A stretch of DNA of 22,193 nucleotides from Bacteroides sp. (GTDB taxonomy: Bacteria; Bacteroidota; Bacteroidia; Bacteroidales; Bacteroidaceae): the NCBI GenBank assembly GCA_030151885.1, contig JASLCG010000041.1:1-22193 (forward strand). Reading direction: 5' to 3'. Made by a program: the position numbers and the translations under genes. This document shows, one piece after another, positions 16,467-22,193 of the stretch. Each line of letters begins with the position of its first letter. The first letter of the stretch is position 1. The notes beneath the pieces are model-generated. The model was not told the DNA's origin. It worked only from the letters and a program-made list of their open reading frames with translations, and searched no databases.

Positions 16467-17312
16467 TTACTGCACAGATTTTCTAATTTCTCTAGGTGTA
16501 ACACCAAATTGTTTTTTACAATAAGTAGAAAAGTGAGAAGCTGATGAGAATTTAAACTCTTTGATTATTTGTGCGAATTCAATACCTGGAGTTAGAAGTT
16601 GAGCTTTTACGTGTTTAGCTCTTTGCTTCAAGATCCAGTTATATGGAGAATCGTCAAAATGTTCTTTGAATTTTCTATTAAACGAACGTAAAGAACAGCC
16701 GTATAGTTCTGATAACTCTTCAACTGTTTTTACTTTTTGATAATTAGCTATTACGAAGTCTTTGAAGTTAACTGTTCTGTTTAAGATAGGAGAGAAGAAT
16801 TTAACCATCTCTTCTTTCTTGTAAAAACCTCTAAATACAAAGAATATCTCCTGGAGCTTCATATAATGCAAGTGCATACACTGCAATTTATTATCTAAGT
16901 AGTAGTTCATACTCTCTAGTACTCTTTCCATTCCTTCAAGGATAGGTAAACCTAGATAGTCATTTTTCTCCATAGGTAGCTGGGTATATAAGCTTTCAAG
17001 AACTAGCTTGTCACATACGTTAACATGTTTATCAAAACATAGTAACATCAACTTAGTTTCTGTGATGGCTTTACCTGTTAAATCACTGTTGCGAGAAAAA
17101 GCGACCATTGTATTACTTTTGTAGATACGGTAGTCAAACTCACTACTTCTAATTTCTAAAGTACCGTCCAATACGAATAGGAGGTAGTTTAGATTTTGCT
17201 GTTTAATCGAAAACTCTTCATTTGCCTCAATTGTATGTCTGGAAAACCCTGTATAGTGATCCGAAACATAATTAGGACAAGCTAAGTGTTCCTTAATGTA
17301 AAGTGTCTTCAT
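16467..17312 (-). CDS. AraC/XylS family transcriptional regulator
   Basis: A 281-residue cytoplasmic regulator. The C-terminal ~95 residues form the two helix-turn-helix AraC DNA-binding domain: first HTH around 195-222 (TVEELSELYGCSLRSFNRKF), second around 244-277 (QIIKEFKFSSASHFSTYCKK, then FGVTPREIRK), matching the family signature. Residues 1-165 are a cupin-like sensor domain (LLFVLDGTLEI near 44-54) with no obvious ligand motif. It is divergent from the esterase gene across a 271-nt gap that contains a 31-bp imperfect palindrome, and it is closed by its own terminator. The esterase is a reasonable target, though neither ligand nor regulon can be deduced. The leader appears long (about 130 nt) if the candidate -7 box at 17449 is used. 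Confidence 0.93.
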   Translation of the reverse strand: MKTLYIKEHLACPNYVSDHYTGFSRHTIEANEEFSIKQQNLNYLLFVLDGTLEIRSSEFDYRIYKSNTMVAFSRNSDLTGKAITETKLMLLCFDKHVNVCDKLVLESLYTQLPMEKNDYLGLPILEGMERVLESMNYYLDNKLQCMHLHYMKLQEIFFVFRGFYKKEEMVKFFSPILNRTVNFKDFVIANYQKVKTVEELSELYGCSLRSFNRKFKEHFDDSPYNWILKQRAKHVKAQLLTPGIEFAQIIKEFKFSSASHFSTYCKKQFGVTPREIRKSVQ

Positions 17313-17371
17313 TGATCTGAATAATTTTTTTTGCTTTGAGTGTTGTGTAGAGTTAAACTATTATTTTGTAG

Positions 17372-17402
17372 ATTAGCATATTTAGTCACTAAAGAAGCTA
17401 AT
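17372..17402. repeat. 31-bp imperfect palindrome in the AraC-esterase divergent region
   Basis: Nested arms ATTAGC...TTTAGT, a central C at 17387, ACTAAA...GCTAAT are exactly symmetric about the centre, with 13 of 15 base pairs matched (mismatches at 17378/17396 and 17380/17394). It lies between the candidate AraC promoter and the AraC start, so it could be an autoregulatory operator or a leader hairpin. Confidence 0.5.
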
Positions 17403-17448
17403 TGTATAATAGAGTCATTCTTTACACATGTTAGTTAGTTGTTCATGG

Positions 17449-17456
17449 CAAATATA
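17449..17456 (-). promoter_or_regulatory. Candidate -7 element TATATTTG for the AraC-family gene
   Basis: Leftward match to TAnnTTTG. A TTG at 17479-17481 stands 22 nt upstream as a possible -33 element. This would give a leader of about 130 nt that includes the 31-bp palindrome. Confidence 0.35.
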
Positions 17457-17565
17457 AACATATTCTTGCTATTAAACACAATAAAACAACTATAATGACG
17501 TTTGTGTTTTTATATCGTGTTTCCCTATTATATAATTAGACCAGGCTATAAGATTTATAATAAGC

Positions 17566-17580
17566 ATATTAAACTAATAT
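17566..17580 (+). repeat. Small inverted repeat ATATTA/TAATAT at the esterase ribosome-binding region
   Basis: Perfect 6-bp arms around AAC end 3 nt before the esterase start, where the ribosome would bind. The stem is pure A/T and weak, so an effect on translation is only a possibility. Confidence 0.25.
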
Positions 17581-17583
17581 ATT

Positions 17584-18420
17584 ATGTCATTTATTTTTAA
17601 AAAACAAGAACATTACTTTCGAGTATTATCTTTTCTAATTTTTGTCTTTTTTGTACAATCTAAGGTTGAAGCTTTTCAAATAGATAGCCTGTCAGTGTAT
17701 AGTACAAGTATGCAGAAAAACGTTCCTGTGCTACTGGTTAAGCCAGAACTAATTAAAAAACAGAGTGTGCCAGTCCTATATTTATTACATGGGTATAGTG
17801 GTAATGAAAAAACATGGCTTAATATTGAACCTGATTTAGGAGTGCTAGCTGATGACTATGGAATGGCTTTTGTTTGTCCTTCTGGAGAAAATAGCTGGTA
17901 TTGGGACAGTCCTGCTATAGAGACTTCTAAATTTGAAACTTTTATTTCGAAAGAATTATATCCCTATATTTCTAATTTGTTACAAATTGAAGGAAAGAGA
18001 GAAAAAGTTGCAATAACTGGTCTTAGTATGGGAGGTCACGGAGCTTTTTGGATAGCTGGTAAGCATCCAGAATTATTTGGAGCAATAGGTAGTATGAGCG
18101 GTGGCTTAGATTTAAGGCCTTTCCCGAAAAATTGGAATTTGATAGCGCATTTGGGGGAGATTGAAAGTAATAGTGCATTGTGGAATGACTATACTGTAGC
18201 GTCTCATATTGATAGATTTGCTGATAATAAGTATGCCATTATTTTTGATTGTGGAGTGGAGGATTTTTTCTATCAAGTAAATGTAGATATGCACAATGCG
18301 TTTATTGAAAAAAAGATACCCCACGACTTTATTTCAAGACCTGGGGTACACAATGCGGCTTATTGGAAGAATGCAATTAAATATCAATTGCTTTTCTTCT
18401 ATGATTTCTTTAATCGTTAA
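17584..18420 (+). CDS. Secreted alpha/beta-hydrolase esterase (esterase D / CE1-like)
   Basis: A 278-residue hydrolase of the putative-esterase family (PF00756; esterase D, S-formylglutathione hydrolase and CE1 feruloyl/acetyl esterase relatives). A hydrophobic stretch at 13-25 followed by VEAFQ is a signal peptide with an unusually long basic/aromatic lead. Visible motifs are the oxyanion-side VLYLLHGYSGNEKTW (64-78), the nucleophile elbow GLSMGG (146-151, Ser148), CGVEDFF with Asp227 as the likely acid, and PGVHNAAYW with His256. Export argues against formylglutathione hydrolysis and for an ester-linked carbohydrate substituent, but the substrate is unknown. It is divergent from the AraC-family gene. 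Its last 11 bases overlap the end of the oppositely oriented S41 peptidase gene. Confidence 0.9.
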   Translation: MSFIFKKQEHYFRVLSFLIFVFFVQSKVEAFQIDSLSVYSTSMQKNVPVLLVKPELIKKQSVPVLYLLHGYSGNEKTWLNIEPDLGVLADDYGMAFVCPSGENSWYWDSPAIETSKFETFISKELYPYISNLLQIEGKREKVAITGLSMGGHGAFWIAGKHPELFGAIGSMSGGLDLRPFPKNWNLIAHLGEIESNSALWNDYTVASHIDRFADNKYAIIFDCGVEDFFYQVNVDMHNAFIEKKIPHDFISRPGVHNAAYWKNAIKYQLLFFYDFFNR

Positions 18421-19864
18421 GTGGCTTATATATTAAATCATTAGTTTTTCGTACTGATATTGAAGACTCTCCTAATTTGTAGTTGGAGGTGTTAAAAGCT
18501 GAATCTAGACCTCGTGTATGAGCTCTAGAATTATTATATCCTCGTATGAATAATACACGATTTAGTAATGGCTCATTTGGTGTTCCAAGTTCTTTAAACG
18601 GAATATTCTCAGCTATATTATATAGTGAAAGGTTTTCTTTATTATTTTGTGCACTATTTGCATTGTATAGTCCAGGAGTGAAACCTTCACTATAATCAGA
18701 CTCGTGTAAAGAGTTGAATATTTTTAAGACTATAGGTTGTATATGCCAGTTCCCCTTGTTATAGCCCTGCGAACCTACGTTTTTACCAATGGTTTTTGTT
18801 CCAATAACATGAACGTTCATAAAAGGTTTAAGGGCATTTATAACAAACTCAGATGCAGATGCTGTACTTTGTCCAGTTATAACATATAGATTTTTAATAT
18901 TGAGATTGACACCAGCAGTTTTACTAAGGTAAGATTGTGCTGTGGGCATTTTAGTGTTTTCTTTAGCTCTTAGGTCATTAAACTCAAGGTATCCTAGATG
19001 TTCTTCTATTGAATGCGTAGGGCAGATGATAGATGTTAAAACACCTGCAGTATTTAATTCTCCTCCCGAATTATATCGTAAATCTAGAATAAGATCTTCT
19101 ATTCCCTGAAGTTTTTTAGTTTGCTCTATCATATTTTTAAGATAAGAGCCTTCATGGTAACCAATTTTATTGTTTTCCTCCTCTTCAGGTGTGCCATAAG
19201 TAAAATGGTTGTATAATATGTATCCTAGATTTTTGTATCCTTCTAATTTCTTACATATTAGTAGTGGATCATTATTAACCATTGTAGAGGCTGGTAAAGT
19301 AATCTTTCTGGTTGGTTCAAGGTAGTTATTTATGGTAAGTATTATCTCAGGTCCAAGAAGAAGACTTCCATTTCCGTATCCAAATATTTGATTTTCAATT
19401 AACTTTTCTCCATTGATATGGGTTATAATATCACCTCTTTTAAGTCCAGCCTGTTCTGCTGGAGATCCAGGCAAAGTGTATAATACAATGCATTGACCAG
19501 TAAATTTGTTATCATTTCTAACTATAGCAGAGAATTCTAGCCCATAGCTATTGTTGGTCTCTATCATAGTTCTTGTTTCAAGAGTTGGATTAATCTTATG
19601 GATATAAGAGAACTTCATAGAGCCATTACCATCCTTTTTGCTTAAAAGTTTTTTAAAAAAACTTGTTGGCTCATCAAAGAAGTTGAGCTCTTTTTCTTGA
19701 GGAATATCTTCATACCAATAGTAATCATTACTCATAGTGTCATATATCCAGCGTTGTGTGTCTTGACGTTGGTCCACCTCGTGTCTTCTATCCTCACCAC
19801 AACTTGCTAGTAATGGGATAATAGCTAATAAAGCTACTATTTTCGCTATATATTTTTGAATCAT
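18410..19864 (-). CDS. Lipoprotein S41 (C-terminal processing) peptidase with PDZ domain
   Basis: A 484-residue serine peptidase of family S41. Residues 1-22 form a lipoprotein signal with lipobox LLASC (Cys22). An N-terminal S41-associated helical domain (about 35-85, RWIYDTMSNDYYWYEDI) is followed by a PDZ domain (about 105-190; GSPAEQAGLKRGDIITHING) and the catalytic domain (about 210-400; LILDLRYNSGGEL). The catalytic Ser-Lys dyad is Ser336 in STASASEF and Lys361 in GTKTIGKNVG; the 25-residue spacing equals that of E. coli Prc. The tail (about 400-484) is polar and lacks recognised motifs. Such lipoproteins are common in Bacteroidetes envelopes; the substrate is unknown. A well-formed promoter lies directly upstream. 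The 3' end overlaps the esterase gene tail-to-tail with no terminator between. Confidence 0.93.
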   Translation of the reverse strand: MIQKYIAKIVALLAIIPLLASCGEDRRHEVDQRQDTQRWIYDTMSNDYYWYEDIPQEKELNFFDEPTSFFKKLLSKKDGNGSMKFSYIHKINPTLETRTMIETNNSYGLEFSAIVRNDNKFTGQCIVLYTLPGSPAEQAGLKRGDIITHINGEKLIENQIFGYGNGSLLLGPEIILTINNYLEPTRKITLPASTMVNNDPLLICKKLEGYKNLGYILYNHFTYGTPEEEENNKIGYHEGSYLKNMIEQTKKLQGIEDLILDLRYNSGGELNTAGVLTSIICPTHSIEEHLGYLEFNDLRAKENTKMPTAQSYLSKTAGVNLNIKNLYVITGQSTASASEFVINALKPFMNVHVIGTKTIGKNVGSQGYNKGNWHIQPIVLKIFNSLHESDYSEGFTPGLYNANSAQNNKENLSLYNIAENIPFKELGTPNEPLLNRVLFIRGYNNSRAHTRGLDSAFNTSNYKLGESSISVRKTNDLIYKPLND

Positions 19865-19888
19865 TGCTTCTGTTTAGTTTTAAATACT

Positions 19889-19920
19889 CAAAACTACACT
19901 ACTGATGGTTAAAAGACAAA
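19889..19920 (-). promoter_or_regulatory. Bacteroidetes-type promoter for the S41 peptidase gene
   Basis: Read leftward: TTTG at 19917-19920 (-33), a 20-nt spacer, then TAGTTTTG at 19889-19896 (-7), 24 nt before the start codon. Both boxes and the spacing fit the Bacteroidetes primary sigma consensus. This is the best promoter in the window. Confidence 0.7.
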
Positions 19921-19942
19921 ATATACGATAATAATATTTTAA

Positions 19943-21391
19943 TTATTTTGTTTTAGATGGAGTAACAGCTTTTTTAATTTTATATCCTATGGCAGCTACT
20001 AAAATAGACATAACTGGACTTAATATGTTGAAAAAACAGTATGGAAGGTAAGTTACTGTAGGAACATTAAGTATTGTTGCTTGTGTCATTCCGCAGGAGT
20101 TCCACGGAATTAATACAGATGTTACGGTTACAGCATCTTCTGTGGTTCTACTTAAGAGTCTGCTTTCATAGCCCATTTTTTTGTAAATGTCTTTAAACAT
20201 ATTTGATGTTAATATAACACTAATGTATTGATCGGCAGTAGCGAGATTTAAAAATAGTCCTGAACCTACGGTAGAGCCTACTAAGCTAACCCTGTTTTTA
20301 ATCATTCTAGTGAATGCACTAGTAATACTCTGAATCATGCCTGATGCTGTCATTGCACCACCAAAACACATAGCACAGATTATAAGCCATACTGTATTTA
20401 GCATTCCAGACATACCTCTTGTTGCAACGAGTTCTTCTAGTAGAGAGTTTGTTGTATCTATTTGTGTCTCGCCATATAAGGTAAGTAATGATCCTTTGAA
20501 TAGTGCTTTAAAACGTGTAATGTCTAGAGTATTAGCAATCTCAAGTACTATCTCTGGTTGGAATATGATACTCATAATAAGTGCCAGTAGTGTTGAGATG
20601 AATAAAGTTATTATGGATGGTACCTTTTTAGCAATCATTATACCAGTAACTACAGGCACTGTTAGAAGCCATGGAGTAATATGAAAGCGCTCTTGTAAGG
20701 AGTTTACAAAAGATTGAATATGCTCGGTATCACTTGTGTTTTCAGTAAAGCCAGCTATAGCAAAAATAATAAGTGTTATTATTATTGCTGGTACTGTAGT
20801 TATAAGCATATATCGGATGTGTTGAAACAACGGTGTTTCAGACATAGAAGAGGCTAAAATAGTAGTATCAGATAAAGGAGACATTTTATCTCCAAAATAG
20901 GCTCCTGATATGATGGCTCCAGCAATCCAGCCTTCACCAAAACCTTGAGCTTTCCCAATGCCTATTAATGCTATACCAATTGTAGCAATAGTAGTCCAAG
21001 AACTACCTGTCATAATCGATACTAACGCACATATAATGCATGTTGAGGCTAGAAAGAACTGAGGGTGTATTATTTGTATTCCATAATAAATAAGGGTAGG
21101 TACAACACCACTAATCATCCATGCACTGCTTAATGCACCAATAATAAGTAAGATAATTAATGCACTACTAACACCTGTAATGTTATTAGTAATTGCTTTC
21201 TCATACTCAGCCCATTTTTTTTTGTAAAATGTAATTCCAATAAATGTGCAAATAGCACTTGTTGTTAATAAGGCAATTTGACTTCCTCCTTCAAGTGCAT
21301 CACTACCAAAAATAGGAATAATCAAAGTTAGCAAGGCTATAAGGATAGCTATTGGTAATAAAGATACAATTGGAGTAGGAATTTTATTCAT
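19943..21391 (-). CDS. nhaC: NhaC-type Na+/H+ antiporter
   Basis: A 482-residue polytopic inner-membrane protein with about eleven hydrophobic segments (for example 10-29, 40-55, 75-105, 112-127, 133-146, 192-214, 240-275, 331-350, 450-470). It carries the family hallmark GSSWTTIATIG (129-139) and SGAYFGDKMSPLSDTTILA (162-180), plus the repeat-related NLATADQYI and LIPWNSCGMTQATI near the C-terminal half. NhaC proteins exchange Na+ for H+; some close relatives exchange malate and lactate together with ions, so the exact substrate is less sure than the family. The length is normal. Its own -7 box lies about 40 nt upstream, and 78 nt separate it from the S41 gene, which also has its own promoter. 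Confidence 0.9.
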   Translation of the reverse strand: MNKIPTPIVSLLPIAILIALLTLIIPIFGSDALEGGSQIALLTTSAICTFIGITFYKKKWAEYEKAITNNITGVSSALIILLIIGALSSAWMISGVVPTLIYYGIQIIHPQFFLASTCIICALVSIMTGSSWTTIATIGIALIGIGKAQGFGEGWIAGAIISGAYFGDKMSPLSDTTILASSMSETPLFQHIRYMLITTVPAIIITLIIFAIAGFTENTSDTEHIQSFVNSLQERFHITPWLLTVPVVTGIMIAKKVPSIITLFISTLLALIMSIIFQPEIVLEIANTLDITRFKALFKGSLLTLYGETQIDTTNSLLEELVATRGMSGMLNTVWLIICAMCFGGAMTASGMIQSITSAFTRMIKNRVSLVGSTVGSGLFLNLATADQYISVILTSNMFKDIYKKMGYESRLLSRTTEDAVTVTSVLIPWNSCGMTQATILNVPTVTYLPYCFFNILSPVMSILVAAIGYKIKKAVTPSKTK

Positions 21392-21430
21392 TACGTAATG
21401 GTTTTATGTGTATATAAATTAATTTTCCTG

Positions 21431-21460
21431 CAAAGGTATATTATTTATGCATAAAACAGA
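21431..21460 (-). promoter_or_regulatory. Promoter for the antiporter gene (-7 TACCTTTG)
   Basis: Leftward, TACCTTTG at 21431-21438 is a perfect TAnnTTTG, 39 nt before the start at 21391. TCTG at 21457-21460 stands 18 nt upstream as a 3-of-4 match to the -33 box. Confidence 0.55.
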
Positions 21461-21504
21461 ACTAATAGTGAATAATTATTACTATAAATTTGAAAAGTGA
21501 ATAT

Positions 21505-21948
21505 TTATGTATTAGGTTTAAATCTAAGCCAACTATATATAAAGAGTACTCCTGTAGAACTAAGGGCTATTGATAAGCCTGTATAGAATGTAGCAATAAA
21601 AATTTCGGGTAGTAAGTTGAAGTATCTAACGCTAACTCCAAGTGTAATCATAAATGCCATAATTGACCATCCTTTAGTGTCAAAGAAAGCCAAGGGGTGA
21701 TTTTGATCAGTGAGCGAAATTATTCTACTTACATATTTTTTATGTAAGGGTTTAAATATTGCAAATAAAAAAATGATAAGCACTATACTAGCATATATAG
21801 CTTTGGTTTTAAAAGTGATGTGTTCTACTGCTTGCCACGTTTGTATGCCGATATTTAGGACGTTGATTCCTGCAACTAACCAAATAAATCCAGCTGTAAA
21901 CAAAAGTGTTTTTCTATTCACTTTGTATTTATTTCTTTTACTCTTCAT
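21505..21948 (-). CDS. Small polytopic membrane protein, function unknown
   Basis: A 147-residue protein that I do not recognise. A basic N-terminus (MKSKRNKYKVNRK) precedes hydrophobic segments at about 14-35, 48-66, 93-110 and 112-140, suggesting four membrane helices with a charged loop (KPLHKKYVSRI, then DQNHP) between helices 2 and 3. The C-terminus is short and polar. No conserved catalytic or metal-binding motif is visible. It precedes the antiporter gene on the same strand by 113 nt, but the antiporter has its own promoter, so they need not be co-regulated. Upstream, TATTATTTG at 21978-21986 (read leftward) is one base longer than a -7 consensus. Codon use resembles its neighbours and the frame is clean, so it is probably a real gene. 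Confidence 0.75.
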   Translation of the reverse strand: MKSKRNKYKVNRKTLLFTAGFIWLVAGINVLNIGIQTWQAVEHITFKTKAIYASIVLIIFLFAIFKPLHKKYVSRIISLTDQNHPLAFFDTKGWSIMAFMITLGVSVRYFNLLPEIFIATFYTGLSIALSSTGVLFIYSWLRFKPNT

Positions 21949-22086
21949 CTTATATAATTAATACGTGCTCTAATATACAAATAATAGGTGGCTAATGTTT
22001 AGTAACTGTTCTTATATATATTGTGCAGATAACTGTGAAATTGGTCTTAATTCGACTAGTATGGATTACTAATATATGAAGGAACT

Positions 22087-22165
22087 TGCTTGTCGCCGAC
22101 ATACTCCAGTCATGTTGCCGATAAGTCAGAGGTTTGTCGGCGACAAGCATGAGGTATGTCGGCAA
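22087..22165. repeat. GC-rich four-site inverted repeat cluster with 21-22 bp spacing
   Basis: A core of TCGGC plus G or A occurs four times: leftward at 22094-22099 and 22116-22121, rightward at 22137-22142 and 22159-22164. Steps between copies are 22, 21 and 22 bp. The inner-right and outer-left copies also form a 15-bp perfect inverted repeat, TGCTTGTCGCCGACA (22087-22101) with its complement at 22135-22149. The two right-hand units share GAGGTnTGTCGGCnA at a 22-bp step (22129 and 22151). Base composition is clearly richer in G+C than the flanks. No gene covers it. It may continue beyond the window. Confidence 0.8.
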
Positions 22166-22193
22166 TGAACGATGTGCTTAACTATAATGAGGT

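Noticed and set aside
22087..22165. Start of a CRISPR array
   Set aside because: The repeated core is only about 7-15 bp, half the copies are inverted, and there are no unique spacers of constant length or cas genes nearby.
22076..22168. A 30-codon open frame running through the GC-rich inverted repeat cluster at the right end
   Set aside because: It has no convincing ribosome-binding site, its composition follows from the repeats, and the symmetric 22-bp spacing explains the sequence better than coding does.

Overview
The window comes from a low-GC member of the Bacteroidetes, most likely Bacteroidales. G+C is about one third by eye. The evidence is the gene families (DUF4831 and DUF1573 proteins, a giant alpha-2-macroglobulin, GH95 and GH20 glycosidases, a lipoprotein S41 peptidase) and several promoters with the Bacteroidetes -7 element TAnnTTTG in place of an E. 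coli-type -10. The species cannot be named from this sequence. All genes look chromosomal. There is no rRNA, tRNA, insertion sequence or CRISPR array.

Layout. Positions 1-8519 all read rightward: the C-terminal part of an alpha-2-macroglobulin-like protein (cut by the left edge), then a closely spaced run of a secreted DUF1573 protein, the GTPase MeaB, a small ABC/AAA ATPase and a DUF4435 TOPRIM protein. The last two are 5 nt apart and have the composition of the PARIS defence system (AriA ATPase plus AriB DUF4435 nuclease), but with a much smaller ATPase. They are the best candidate here for an undescribed system. A secreted GH95 alpha-L-fucosidase follows on the same strand. It converges on a leftward pair: a DUF4831 protein and a lipoprotein GH20 beta-hexosaminidase. 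Two strong hairpin terminators, one per strand, insulate the convergent pair.

Further right and leftward are an NAD(P)H-hydrate repair enzyme with a good dehydratase domain but a decayed epimerase domain, and an AraC-family regulator. A secreted esterase diverges from the regulator. It overlaps tail-to-tail with a leftward S41 lipoprotein peptidase, which is followed by an NhaC-type Na+/H+ antiporter and a small four-helix membrane protein. The last ~110 bases hold a GC-rich cluster of four six-base cores, 21-22 bp apart, arranged as two inverted arms.

Working together: the fucosidase and hexosaminidase would trim terminal fucose and GlcNAc/GalNAc from host-type glycans. No SusC/SusD pair is present, so this is not a full polysaccharide utilisation locus. 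MeaB serves B12-dependent methylmalonyl-CoA mutase, which is not encoded here. The remaining genes are envelope, repair and ion-homeostasis functions without an obvious shared pathway.
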